From Bradyrhizobium sp. MOS002 (GTDB taxonomy: Bacteria > Pseudomonadota > Alphaproteobacteria > Rhizobiales > Xanthobacteraceae), in NCBI RefSeq assembly GCF_003020115.1, contig NZ_PYFX01000007.1, positions 248,001 through 312,000 on the forward strand: a stretch of 64,000 bases of DNA, read 5' to 3'. The notes below the pieces were generated by a model. The model did not search any database. It worked only from the letters and a program-made list of their open reading frames with translations, and was not told the DNA's origin. This document shows positions 40,471 through 49,396 of the stretch, piece after piece (position 1 is the stretch's first letter; the number at the start of each line of letters is the position of its first letter). A program made the position numbers and the translations under genes.

Positions 40471-41853
40471 CTACCGGTTCGATGCGGATGGATTGGTGGA
40501 TGCCACGCGCGTGAGCGCGAGTGATGGCGTCGCCGACATCTTCACCAGTACGTCCTTGAGCGGATCCCGCGTCCACGCTCGGGTCACATAGTCGCGATGG
40601 GTGATGCCGTCCCCGGTTTCGACGAACACCACGCTGCCCGGACGTAAGGGGCCGTCCATGTCTTCGGAGACGGCGATGCCTTTCTGCCGCAGCGTGCTCA
40701 TCAGCTCGCGGTCGCGCCGCGCGGTGTAGTGGGTGTAGGAACTGACGAAGAAGCCGGAGCGGTGGCTCTCGATCCATGAGGCGAACTTGTCCATTTCGCC
40801 GTAGACGGCGTCGAGCAGCACGACGCCGCGGACACGGTCGCTGATGCCGCCGACCTCGAGGCTCCAGGCCGTCGGCAGGAAGCCGCCGCTGTAGCCGACG
40901 ATCACGATCGGCATATTGGCGAAGGCGCGGGCGCTGTTGGGATCGCCGGTGAGCCGGGCCAGATGGTTCGCAGATTCGTCCAAGAAGCGCTTGAGGCCGC
41001 CGGCCTGCCAGAACTTTCCGGCGCTGGAATCGGCGGCGTCAACCGCCATTTGCGGCGCAAGCAGGATGGCGTTGGCGCCGGAATCGGTGACCTGCTGCGG
41101 CACCAGCTGTCGGTCGCGCACGTCGCGCTCGAGTGTTGCGCCATTGCCGTGGAAGAACACCACGATCACGCCCGGCTTCCGCACGTCGAAATGTTCGGGC
41201 ACGTGCATCAGGACGCGGTTATCGCTGTAGGTCTCGTCCTGCCAGAATACACGCCCGGAATAGCTGCGGTGGCCGCGGCGGTCGCCCTTGGAGATGTTGA
41301 GGAAAGGCGTGTCGGAGGCGGGGTTGTTGCCGAAATAGGGGAAGGCTGACGACTTCATGCTGACGAGCGTCGTCAGGTCCTCGCGTGGCGGCCGCTGGTA
41401 GGGGGCCTGCGGCGCGAGCGAGGCGACCTTGTAGGGCGCCTGCTCCGGCTGTGGCTGCTGCTGCACGGCGCGGTTGGGTGAGAAGTCCGACATCTGCCGT
41501 TGCAGAAAACCCTCGCTCGCGGATGGGAAACGCTCCCTGAACTGGGGCGCCGGGAAGCGATCCTCGAACGTGTCGCTGCTTGCGACTTGCTGGCTTGTCT
41601 TCGCAACGACCTGGACGTTGGTTTGGACGTTGGCCTGCGAGTTCGCCGCGAGCGCGGCCGGATTGGGCGCCTTGCCGCATTGAACCAGCGTCAGCGACAA
41701 CGGCACCAAGGCAGAGATCAGAGCGATCCGAAGCGCACGACCGCGCGCGCCGGACGTTGTCCGGTCAGCACGAATGTCAGCTCTCAGTTTCGGAACTGCC
41801 CCGACCATCCACCCATGACCCCAAGTCATGACTACAAGTCCATCGGCAATCAT
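40471..41853 (-). CDS. alpha/beta hydrolase, predicted envelope protein
   Basis: A 460-residue protein with an N-terminal hydrophobic segment (ALRIALISALVPLSLTLVQC) that resembles a lipoprotein signal, although Gln precedes the Cys. A disordered Gln/Asn/Ala-rich region spans 60-150. The C-terminal half is an alpha/beta hydrolase: VVFFHGNG (oxyanion loop), VIVGYSGGFLP with the GxSxG nucleophile, a VLLDAVYG strand and a late THRDYV histidine. The start codon is uncertain; ATGs at residues 9 and 16 are alternatives. The substrate is unknown. Confidence 0.78.
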   Translation of the reverse strand: MIADGLVVMTWGHGWMVGAVPKLRADIRADRTTSGARGRALRIALISALVPLSLTLVQCGKAPNPAALAANSQANVQTNVQVVAKTSQQVASSDTFEDRFPAPQFRERFPSASEGFLQRQMSDFSPNRAVQQQPQPEQAPYKVASLAPQAPYQRPPREDLTTLVSMKSSAFPYFGNNPASDTPFLNISKGDRRGHRSYSGRVFWQDETYSDNRVLMHVPEHFDVRKPGVIVVFFHGNGATLERDVRDRQLVPQQVTDSGANAILLAPQMAVDAADSSAGKFWQAGGLKRFLDESANHLARLTGDPNSARAFANMPIVIVGYSGGFLPTAWSLEVGGISDRVRGVVLLDAVYGEMDKFASWIESHRSGFFVSSYTHYTARRDRELMSTLRQKGIAVSEDMDGPLRPGSVVFVETGDGITHRDYVTRAWTRDPLKDVLVKMSATPSLALTRVASTNPSASNR

Positions 41854-42135
41854 TAGGCAATTGAGCCGATGGGCGTTTAGGTGACGTTAAGTGTCCGGAG
41901 AAACTTCCCCACATCCGGAACGCTCAAAAGGACCACGCAATCGTGTCGTGATTGTGGGGGAGGGAAGCGGGATGTCCCGGCGTTTACGAAAGTTTATTGC
42001 CCCGGACTGTGCATTAATGGTGCCTGAGTACCGATTTGTCCCGCCTCATTTAACCCTTGTTAACCCTGCTTGAATTGACTGGACCAAACTGCACGATGCT
42101 TCCCACGAGGCGTGACGCCCGAGTTGAGGACGGCG

Positions 42136-43503
42136 ATGACGGCATCAGATGCGGGTACAGCGCCCTGGACCGGCCGGCTGACCGGAAGCGGGGCGGGGGT
42201 TTCCGTTCTGGTCGCAACCGCCATCGTCGTGGCCGACATGATCGGGGTCGGCGTCTTCACCAGTCTCGGCTTCCAGGTCAAGGACATTCCCTCGGGCTTC
42301 GCGATCCTGTTGCTGTGGACCGTCGGCGGCATCGTCGCGCTGTGCGGGGTGTTCTCCTACAGCGAGCTCGGCGCGATGTTTCCGCGCTCGAGCGGCGAAT
42401 ACAATTTCCTCGGCCGTGCCTATCATCCCGCTTTCGGCTTTCTCGCCGGCTGGGTGTCGGCGACGGTTGGCTTTGCAGCACCCGTCGCGCTCGCCGCGAT
42501 GGCCTTCGGCGAATACGCCAAATCGGTCGTCCCCGGTGTGCCGCCGATCCCGCTTGCCATCGCCGTGGTGTGGCTGGTCTCGCTCGTGCAACTGACGGGC
42601 GTCAGGCACTCCTCGACCTTCCAGTTGATCTCGACCATCCTGAAGGTCGTGCTGATCGTTGCCTTCCTGGTTGCCGGTTTCATCGTCGGCGTGCCGCAGC
42701 CGATCGCCTTCACGCCGCAGGCGAGCGATCTCGCGCACATCGTCAGCGCGCCTTTCGCGATCGGACTCGTATTCGTGATGTATTCGTTCTCGGGCTGGAA
42801 TGCCGCGACCTACATCATCGGCGAGATGAACATGCCGCAGCGGGACCTGCCGCGTGCGCTGCTCGCGGGCACGCTGATCGTGCTCGTGCTGTACGTCGCG
42901 CTGAATGCGGTGTTTCTCTATTCCACGCCGGTCGTCGCGCTCGCGGGTCAGCTCGACGTCGCCAGCGTCGCCGGCAGCGCGATCTTCGGTAATCTCGGCG
43001 GCCGGATCGTCGGCGCGATGATCTGTTTCGGCCTGATCTCCTCGATCAGCGCGATGATGTGGATCGGCCCGCGCGTGATGATGACGATGGGCGAAGACAT
43101 ACCGGCCTTGCGGGTGTTCTCGAAGAGATCAGTGCGCGGCGCGCCGGCCTATGCCATCCTGTTTCAGCTCGCCGTCGCCAATCTGCTCCTGTTCACGCGC
43201 AGCTTCGAGGCGGTGCTCGACTTCATCCAGTTCGCGCTGCTGTTCTGCTCGTTCTTCACGGTCGCCGGCGTCATCAAGCTGCGCATCACGGATCCCGATT
43301 TGCCGCGGCCCTATCGCGCCTGGGGATACCCTTTTACGCCGCTCGTTTTCCTGCTCGTGACCGCGTTCATGATGTACTATTTGTTGACCGAGCGGCCCTT
43401 GCACTCGCTGTCGGGAATGCTCGTCATGCTCTCGGGCCTGTTGATTTATGCTGTTTTCCGCAGGCGGCCGGTCGCCGCTGGCACTTCATCACATCGCGAA
43501 TAG
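42136..43503 (+). CDS. APC family amino acid permease
   Basis: A 455-residue inner-membrane permease with about 12 hydrophobic segments. ATG at 42136 follows GAGGA; an in-frame GTG at 42112 is the alternative. The family signature in helix 1, ADMIGVGVFTSLGF, and FPRSSGEYNFLGRAYHP are intact. It probably imports or exchanges amino acids. It is followed after 2 bp by a gene for a secreted protein, so the two are translationally coupled. Confidence 0.88.
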   Translation: MTASDAGTAPWTGRLTGSGAGVSVLVATAIVVADMIGVGVFTSLGFQVKDIPSGFAILLLWTVGGIVALCGVFSYSELGAMFPRSSGEYNFLGRAYHPAFGFLAGWVSATVGFAAPVALAAMAFGEYAKSVVPGVPPIPLAIAVVWLVSLVQLTGVRHSSTFQLISTILKVVLIVAFLVAGFIVGVPQPIAFTPQASDLAHIVSAPFAIGLVFVMYSFSGWNAATYIIGEMNMPQRDLPRALLAGTLIVLVLYVALNAVFLYSTPVVALAGQLDVASVAGSAIFGNLGGRIVGAMICFGLISSISAMMWIGPRVMMTMGEDIPALRVFSKRSVRGAPAYAILFQLAVANLLLFTRSFEAVLDFIQFALLFCSFFTVAGVIKLRITDPDLPRPYRAWGYPFTPLVFLLVTAFMMYYLLTERPLHSLSGMLVMLSGLLIYAVFRRRPVAAGTSSHRE

Positions 43504-43505
43504 AC

Positions 43506-44720
43506 ATGTTTCGACCTCTGAGAATTGCGGCCGTCGCTCTCGCCATGCTGGCTGCGGCCGTCTCGTCCGCGCATGCTGCCGAGGCAACCTTCGACGACAC
43601 CGCGCGCTTCCTCGCGGGCATGCAGCCTTCGGCGGATTCGCCGCTGGTGCCGCTCACGAAGGACCCGGGTTGGCAGCGCCACGCGAGATTCTTCGACGGC
43701 GCCTTCGCCCAGCTCGAGCAGCGCCAGCTCTCGAAGATCCGCAGCTGGGCCGACGTCAATCTGGCGGCGCCTAGGCCGACCATGTTTTATTTGTTCAGCG
43801 GCCCCGACTTCCTCTATGCCAACGCCTTCTATCCCAAGGCCAGCACTTACGTGCTCGGTGCGCTGGAGCCGGTCGGTGCGGTGGCTGACCTGACGCGATT
43901 GCCGCGCGGTTCGGTCGGCGCCGCGCTCTACAATGTCGAGCGCTCGCTCGGCTCGATCCTGAGCTTTTCCTTCTTCATTACCAAGCAGATGAAGGTCGAT
44001 CTGCACGCCAATCAAGTCAACGGTACCTTGCCGATCCTCTATGTTTTCCTCGTCCGCTCCGGCAAGAGCATCCGCAATGTCGAGATGGTCGCGCTCGACG
44101 ACAAAGGCGGGATACATGTCGGCATCGACAATCCAGGACCGAATGCGACGCGCGGCGCCCGCATCACCTTTGCCGGCCCCGACGGCGAAGCGCGCACGCT
44201 GTACTATTTCTCGACCGATCTCTCCAATTCAGGTGCACGCGCGGCAGGGTTCCTGAAGTTCTGCGAGACGCTCGGTCCCGGCAACAGCCTGATCAAGAGT
44301 GCGTCTTATCTGCTGCACTCCGGCAACTTCACCGTCGCGCGCGATTGGTTGCTCGCCAACAGCGCGACTATCGTCCAGGACGATTCCGGCATTCCGCTTT
44401 CGAACTACAACGCGCGGCAATGGCGGTTCTTCCCGTTCGGCCGCTATCTCGGACCGATAGGCGAATTTCCCGGCCGCTACCAGGAACGCTACGCTGCATT
44501 GTTCACGCGCGCCCAGCCGATCGATTTCGGCGTCGGCTACCGCTGGCGGATGCACGAGTCGAACTTGCTGCTGTCGGTGAAGGTACCGGGAAGCGAGACG
44601 GCGCCGGGCGCGGAGACCACCTCGTCCGCCGAGCCGCCGCCGAAACCGCCGCGTCCGAAGCGGCCCCGTCCAGCCGAGCCGGTCCCGCCGCCACCCGGAC
44701 GCTTTTTCTGGTCCCGCTAA
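43506..44720 (+). CDS. secreted protein of unknown function, coupled to APC permease
   Basis: A 404-residue exported protein. The signal peptide ends in SSAHAA near residue 23. The mature part has WADVNLAAPRPTMFYLFSGPDFLYANAFYPKAS (here split as WADVNL.. and FSGPDFLYANAFYP), a VGAVADL strand and a long helical C-terminus, then a Pro/Arg/Lys-rich tail (about 365-404). It starts 2 bp after the permease stop codon, so it is in the same operon. I do not recognise a characterised family. Confidence 0.75.
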   Translation: MFRPLRIAAVALAMLAAAVSSAHAAEATFDDTARFLAGMQPSADSPLVPLTKDPGWQRHARFFDGAFAQLEQRQLSKIRSWADVNLAAPRPTMFYLFSGPDFLYANAFYPKASTYVLGALEPVGAVADLTRLPRGSVGAALYNVERSLGSILSFSFFITKQMKVDLHANQVNGTLPILYVFLVRSGKSIRNVEMVALDDKGGIHVGIDNPGPNATRGARITFAGPDGEARTLYYFSTDLSNSGARAAGFLKFCETLGPGNSLIKSASYLLHSGNFTVARDWLLANSATIVQDDSGIPLSNYNARQWRFFPFGRYLGPIGEFPGRYQERYAALFTRAQPIDFGVGYRWRMHESNLLLSVKVPGSETAPGAETTSSAEPPPKPPRPKRPRPAEPVPPPPGRFFWSR

Positions 44721-44741
44721 GCCTGGTGCCAAGGCCCGGCG

Positions 44742-45305
44742 TTACGCCGCCGGGCTCTGGGCGACGACGACCAGGACCTCCGCCTTCTGCCGGCCGAGGC
44801 TCCTGACCTCGTGCGGTGTCTCGCCTGAAAAATACAGGCAATCCCCCTTGCCGAGGACGAGTTCTTCGCCGTCGAGCTTGATCGCGATCTTGCCGTTGAT
44901 AACGAACAGCAACTCTTCGCCCGCATGCGAGGCGCGCGTCGCCGATTTGTGCGGCGGGCTGAGGAGGAACGGCTCCATCATCTTGCGGGTGCGGCCGGTT
45001 GCCAATGGTACCACGCCAAAGGTGTCCTGAAACAACGGCACGTTGCCGCCTTCACGGCGGAACAGCGTGTAGCGCGGCGCGGGCTCGGCGTTCGGGTCGA
45101 AGAAATTCGCGACGTTGACCTCGAGCGCGGCTGCCATCCGTAGCAGGGCGGCGAGCGAAGGGATCTTCAGGTTGCGCTCGACCAGCGAGATATAGCCGCG
45201 CGTGAGATCACTCTGCCTGGCAAGCTGGTCCAGTGTCAGGCCCTTGGCGATCCGCGCCTGGCGAATATTGGCCCCGACGGCTGCCGCTTTGCTGACATCA
45301 AGCAC
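44742..45305 (-). CDS. XRE-cupin transcriptional regulator
   Basis: A 187-residue regulator. Helix-turn-helix of the XRE/Cro type at about 12-66 (GLTLDQLARQSDLTRGYISL, ERNLKIPSLAALLRMA). A C-terminal cupin at about 110-185 has SHAGEELLFVINGKIAIKLD and GDCLYFSGETPHEVRSLG. This architecture senses small molecules (amino acids, polyamines or sulfur compounds) and usually controls a neighbouring uptake gene. It is divergent from the MFS-MOSC-reductase operon. Confidence 0.9.
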   Translation of the reverse strand: MLDVSKAAAVGANIRQARIAKGLTLDQLARQSDLTRGYISLVERNLKIPSLAALLRMAAALEVNVANFFDPNAEPAPRYTLFRREGGNVPLFQDTFGVVPLATGRTRKMMEPFLLSPPHKSATRASHAGEELLFVINGKIAIKLDGEELVLGKGDCLYFSGETPHEVRSLGRQKAEVLVVVAQSPAA

Positions 45306-45464
45306 GCATGAGTCTCCCGAACTGCTGATGTCTCTTTTGCAACAGATGTCGCCCGACTGCCAGTCCGACGGGGCGCGCGGTCCCTTCCGCCTAGGCGCAA
45401 GTGTATTCCAAAGGAAAACTCATGCGCGGAAATTTGGAGCAAGGGCGCGGATATTGTAAGCAGA

Positions 45465-45490
45465 GGCTCTGGTATATCGTATAAATCAGC
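45465..45490. promoter_or_regulatory. candidate XRE-cupin operator or promoter
   Basis: The 355-bp spacer between the regulator and the MFS gene contains the short symmetric element TATA-TCG-TATA at 45473-45483. It lies after ATATTGTAAG (45451-45460). It is the most AT-rich spot in the spacer and the likely place for the operator and a promoter. No other feature is visible in the spacer. Confidence 0.3.
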
Positions 45491-45660
45491 TCAAAATCAG
45501 TGCATTCAGCGCATTCTGCCGCTCCGTGCGGCATTTGCCGCGTTCCGCGTCGTTGATTTCCAACAGTAAACATGATCGATTTTTACCGTCCGGGCTGCCG
45601 ATGGGCTCCGTGGACAGAACCAACTGCTTCCCCTGGCGCCGGTACTTTTTGGAGAGATCG

Positions 45661-46974
45661 ATGACCGTAGCAGACGACGTAACCCTGAACGTAGCGCCGG
45701 ACGAGGCGGCGAGCTTGCGGCGGATCGTGTGGTCGAGCGTGATCGGCACCGCCGTCGAATGGTACGACTTCCTCATCTACGGCACGGCGACCGCGCTGGT
45801 CTTCAACAAGGTCTTCTTCGCTGCCGGCAATCCAACGCTCGCCACCATCGCGGCCTTCGGCACTTATGCGGTCGGCTTTCTGGCGCGACCGCTTGGCGCC
45901 GCGATCTTCGGTCACTACGGCGACCGGGTGGGCCGCAAGGCGATGCTCGCGATCACGATCATGGTGATGGGCATCGGCACCTTCCTGATCGGCCTGCTTC
46001 CGACCTATCAGCAGATCGGGATCGCCGCGCCGCTGCTCTTGATTGGCCTGCGATTCCTTCAAGGCATTGGCCTCGGCGGCGAATGGGGTGGCGCGGTGCT
46101 GATGGTGGTGGAGAATTGCCCGACGCACCGCCGCGGTCTGCTCGGCAGCATGGTGCAGGTCGGTAATCCCATCGGCAACCTCGCCGCGATCGGCATGTTT
46201 GCGCTGGTGGCGAGCCTGCCGGAAAGTGAGTTCATGTCCTATGGCTGGCGCATTCCGTTCCTGATCTCGATCCTCCTGGTCGGCGTCGGTCTCTACATCC
46301 GCCTCAACATGGAAGAGACTGTGGCCTTCCGTCAGGTCCAGGCCAAAAAGGAGGTCGCAAGTCTGCCGCTGGTCGAAATCTTCAGGCATCACCGCCGTCC
46401 TTTCTTTACCGCGGTCGGGCTGAAGATCTCGGAGATCGCCTATGCCAGCATCGGCGGCGTGTTCGTGATGTCCTACGCCACGGCGAATCTTGGCTTGTCG
46501 CGTACGGTGGTGCTGAACGGCGCCTTCGCGGCATCGCTGGTCGCACTGCTCGCCATTCCGCTGTTCGGCTGGCTGTCCGACATCGTCGGCCGCAAAAAGA
46601 TGTTCTATGCGAGCTGTCTGTTTTCGGCGCTGTTTGCCTTCCCGCTGTTCTGGCTGCTCAACACCCGCGATCCCACCATCGTCATCTGCACCATCGTGGT
46701 CGCGATTACTTTCGGGCAGATGGTGATGTTCGGCATCGGCGCGCCCTGGTATTCCGAGCTGTTTTCCGCGCGGCTGCGCTATAGCGGCGCCTCGCTCGGG
46801 TTTCAGGTCGGTGCTGCCATCAGTGGCGGATTGACGCCGCTGATTGCGGCGGCTCTGATGGCCTGGAGTGGCGGTGCCACTTGGCCGGTGTCGCTGCTGC
46901 TGATTGGCTGCGCCGCCATCACGGCGACCGCGACCACGTTCGCGCCGGAAATGGCGAACAAGGAACTGACCTGA
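45661..46974 (+). CDS. MFS transporter, metabolite:H+ symporter (MHS) family
   Basis: A 437-residue proton symporter of the MHS branch. ATG at 45661 follows GGAGAG. The family hallmarks are TAVEWYDFLIYGTA in helix 1, FGHYGDRVGRKAML after helix 2 and GEWGGAVLMVVENCP in the centre. MHS members carry small organic acids, proline/betaine or aromatic acids. It is the first gene of the operon with MOSC and VanB-type reductase and is divergent from the XRE-cupin regulator. Confidence 0.9.
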   Translation: MTVADDVTLNVAPDEAASLRRIVWSSVIGTAVEWYDFLIYGTATALVFNKVFFAAGNPTLATIAAFGTYAVGFLARPLGAAIFGHYGDRVGRKAMLAITIMVMGIGTFLIGLLPTYQQIGIAAPLLLIGLRFLQGIGLGGEWGGAVLMVVENCPTHRRGLLGSMVQVGNPIGNLAAIGMFALVASLPESEFMSYGWRIPFLISILLVGVGLYIRLNMEETVAFRQVQAKKEVASLPLVEIFRHHRRPFFTAVGLKISEIAYASIGGVFVMSYATANLGLSRTVVLNGAFAASLVALLAIPLFGWLSDIVGRKKMFYASCLFSALFAFPLFWLLNTRDPTIVICTIVVAITFGQMVMFGIGAPWYSELFSARLRYSGASLGFQVGAAISGGLTPLIAAALMAWSGGATWPVSLLLIGCAAITATATTFAPEMANKELT

Positions 46975-46980
46975 TCCCGC

Positions 46981-47005
46981 GGCGCGCCGCTGCTGGCGGC
47001 GCGCC
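46981..47005 (+). repeat. intergenic hairpin between MFS and MOSC genes
   Basis: GGCGCGCCGC (46981-46990) and GCGGCGCGCC (46996-47005) form a perfect 10-bp stem with a 5-nt loop, without a T run. It could be an mRNA-stability or processing element separating the MFS message from the MOSC-reductase message. Confidence 0.55.
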
Positions 47006-47029
47006 ATCGCTTCTCACAAGGATTTTGTC

Positions 47030-47551
47030 ATGCTCGATGAGATAGACGCCGGCTCAGCCGATAGTACAGCACGCCTCGGCTGGTCCGGCTTGGTCCGCTT
47101 CCTCCATCTTGCTCCGCGCGCGTTTCTGCCAATGCGCGCGATGGAGCAGCTCGTTCTCGTCGCCGGCCAAGGGATCGAGGGCGACCGCTACATGATCGGG
47201 CGCGAGGAAGGATTTTATTCGCACAAGCCCGAAGAGGGCCGGCAGGTCACCCTGTTCGAGCTCGAGACCTTGGTCGCGCTCAAGCGCGACGCGGGAATCG
47301 AACTCGGTCCCGAGGAGCATCGCCGCAACGTGACGGTCGAGGGCGTGCCGTTGAACCACCTGGTCGGCCGCCGCTTCTGGTTAGGTGAGACCTTGCTGGA
47401 AGCAACCCGATTATCGATTCCATGCCGGCACATCGAGGAGATCACCGGCAAGGCGATCTTCGATCCGCTCATCAACCGCTCGGGCCTCAACTGCAGGATC
47501 TTGCAAGGCGGCATCGTCAGGGTCGGCGACACCGTGCGGAACGCGGCATGA
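47030..47551 (+). CDS. MOSC domain-containing protein
   Basis: A 173-residue stand-alone MOSC protein of the YiiM type. The conserved cysteine that can bind the molybdenum cofactor is in SIPCRHIEEITG near residue 132. GIEGDRYMIGREEG, RRNVTVEGVPLNHLVGR and the C-terminal NCRILQGGIVRVGD strand complete the fold. YiiM/mARC-type MOSC proteins reduce N-hydroxylated compounds. The next gene, a flavin/2Fe-2S reductase, overlaps by 4 bp (ATGA), so the two are probably partners. Confidence 0.88.
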   Translation: MLDEIDAGSADSTARLGWSGLVRFLHLAPRAFLPMRAMEQLVLVAGQGIEGDRYMIGREEGFYSHKPEEGRQVTLFELETLVALKRDAGIELGPEEHRRNVTVEGVPLNHLVGRRFWLGETLLEATRLSIPCRHIEEITGKAIFDPLINRSGLNCRILQGGIVRVGDTVRNAA

Positions 47552-48504
47552 GCGCGCGGCCCATAACGACAATCAAGACGGTTGTCGCCGGCATCGAAGC
47601 GGCTGGTACGGGGATCAAGGTGTTCACGCTGGCCGATCCCGACCGTTGGGACCTGCCGCCGTTCAAGCCTGGCGCCCACATCGACCTGCATCTGCCGAAC
47701 GGTCTCGTGCGGACCTATTCCCTCTGCAACGAGCCCGCCGACAACACGCGTTACGTCATCGCGGTCAAACGCGAGGCCGATGGGCGCGGCGGTTCGCGCG
47801 CGCTTCACGACGAGGTTGGCATAGGCGACGTCATCGGCGTGTCACTGCCGCGCGGCGGGCTGGAGCCGGGTGCGGACATTGCGCGCCATGTGTTCGTCGC
47901 GGGTGGCATTGGCGTGACTCCGTTCCTGTCGATGGCACGTCACCTCCTGCGGATCGGCAATGCAGACTTTGTGCTGCACCTCATCGTGCGCGAGGAGGTG
48001 CCGCTTGCCGCACACCTCGCGCCGCTGATCGAAGCGGGGCGTGTCGTCGTGCACCGCACGTCCAGGGCTGGGCGTCCGGATCTGGCGTCGCTGGTCGGAG
48101 AGGTTGGCGTGCAGACGATGGTCGCCTGCTGCGGGCCGGAAGGCATGACCGACGAGTTCGAGGGCATGACCGCAGCGTGGCCCGCAGCCAACGTTCACAT
48201 CGAGCGTTTCGTCGCGCCGCCACCGATGATCGACCCCGACGCCAAGCCTTTCGTGCTGTCGCTGGCGCGTACGGGGACGGAAATCCAGGTTCGCGCCGGC
48301 CAGACCATGCTGGCCGCCTTGCATGAAGGAGGCATCGATATACCGACGTCCTGCTGCGGCGGCATCTGCGGCGCCTGCAAGGTCGGCTGGATCGAGGGCA
48401 AGCCCGTGCACCGCGATCGCGTCCTGTCGCCGTATGAGCGCGAACGCTTTCTCATGGTCTGCGTCGCCGGATCGAACGCGGACCGGCTGGTGCTGGACCT
48501 CTAA
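47548..48504 (+). CDS. PDR/VanB-type flavin, NAD and 2Fe-2S reductase
   Basis: A 318-residue electron-transfer protein. Order of domains: flavin-binding barrel with RTYSLCNEP (RxYS), NAD-binding domain with GGIGVTPFLSMA and CCGPEGM, then a C-terminal plant-type ferredoxin with the C-x4-C-x2-C cluster in CCGGICGACKVG (preceded by one more Cys) and the distant Cys in LMVCVAGS. Such reductases normally feed a Rieske oxygenase, but no oxygenase gene is next to it. The start overlaps the MOSC stop codon (ATGA), so it may serve the MOSC protein. Confidence 0.9.
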   Translation: MSARPITTIKTVVAGIEAAGTGIKVFTLADPDRWDLPPFKPGAHIDLHLPNGLVRTYSLCNEPADNTRYVIAVKREADGRGGSRALHDEVGIGDVIGVSLPRGGLEPGADIARHVFVAGGIGVTPFLSMARHLLRIGNADFVLHLIVREEVPLAAHLAPLIEAGRVVVHRTSRAGRPDLASLVGEVGVQTMVACCGPEGMTDEFEGMTAAWPAANVHIERFVAPPPMIDPDAKPFVLSLARTGTEIQVRAGQTMLAALHEGGIDIPTSCCGGICGACKVGWIEGKPVHRDRVLSPYERERFLMVCVAGSNADRLVLDL

Positions 48505-48511
48505 GTCTAGC

Positions 48512-48724
48512 CTACCAGTGCACGCTCTGGCTCGGCACGATGAACGCCGTCGTGCTTTGGGGCGTGGCAAGACTCGTCGTCAGATACCAGCCGGAGCCGA
48601 CGACGAGCACCAGCAGGGCGATGATGGCGAGCATGTCGAGGGTTCTGGGATCGTGGCCTCTCGGACCACCTCGGGAATCCGGTCCAAGCCGGAGCCGAAA
48701 ATGAGGGCTGATTTTCCAGCGCAT
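48512..48724 (-). CDS. small single-span membrane protein
   Basis: A 70-residue protein. ATG at 48724 follows GGGAGG with 8 nt spacing. A basic N-terminus (WKISPHFRLRLG) leads into one hydrophobic helix (LDMLAIIALLVLVVGSGWYL). No family recognised. It is convergent with the reductase gene. Confidence 0.55.
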   Translation of the reverse strand: MRWKISPHFRLRLGPDSRGGPRGHDPRTLDMLAIIALLVLVVGSGWYLTTSLATPQSTTAFIVPSQSVHW

Positions 48725-48816
48725 TGTTGTTTCCTCCCGCGGGAGCATGAACTCAACGCGAGGGAGGAATTTCGGTTCCACTCAAGGTAGCAACGCGTGA
48801 TGCGCCGCATCAATTG

Positions 48817-49155
48817 TTAGGATGCGTTGACGCCGCGCCAGCGGCCGTAGCGCCAAGGCAGATACCAGCACGAAGCTTGCGGTGCGGTGAGGGGCACGTT
48901 GTCGATGCCCGAGGTGCCGAAGGGGTTGCAGCGGAGCAGGCGCGCCAGTGTCATCCAGCCGCCGGCCCACAGCCCGAACCGTTCGATCGCCTCGTCGCCA
49001 TAAACGGAGCAGGTGGGCAGGTGCCGGCAATTGTAGCCGACCAGCGGCGAGAGCGTGTGGCGGTAGAGCCAGATCAGCGCGCGGCCGAATCTGCGCGGAA
49101 GCCGGACCGCGCCCGCGACGGGATTGGAACAGTGCTCGCAGGCTGATTGCTTCAT
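48817..49155 (-). CDS. yidD: membrane protein insertion efficiency factor YidD
   Basis: A small membrane-associated protein (112 residues from 49155) that helps YidC/Sec-dependent insertion. The family core is complete: RRFGRALIWLYRHTLSPLVG, then CRHLPTCSVYGDEAIERFG, then GGWMTLARLLRCNPF with the three Cys and the CNP motif. The frame stays open upstream to 49242 and the true start is uncertain; 49155 gives a normal length. It is not next to rpmH/rnpA/yidC here. Confidence 0.88.
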   Translation of the reverse strand: MKQSACEHCSNPVAGAVRLPRRFGRALIWLYRHTLSPLVGYNCRHLPTCSVYGDEAIERFGLWAGGWMTLARLLRCNPFGTSGIDNVPLTAPQASCWYLPWRYGRWRGVNAS

Positions 49156-49396
49156 GGGCGCTTTGCTGAGATCGTGGGCGAGGTTTTGCGCGGTTCCGAC
49201 GCAGGGAACTGTAAGCTGTTGTTTGTGCGTCATATTTTGCATGCTTTTTGGGAGCAGTGCAGCAAGTGCCTATGGACGAGCTGTATTCCCCGGGATACCA
49301 TTTTTGTGACGTTCATGTGAGACTCATTGGAACGTCAGAACGGGGCTTGGCTGAGTCGGCTCGCCGTAAGGCTTGGGACTTGGGGAAGGGACCAGT

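Noticed and set aside
45583..47007. 474-codon open frame on the minus strand
   Set aside because: Antisense of the MHS-type transporter, with a composition (Arg/Gln/Asp/His-rich) typical of antisense frames of membrane proteins.
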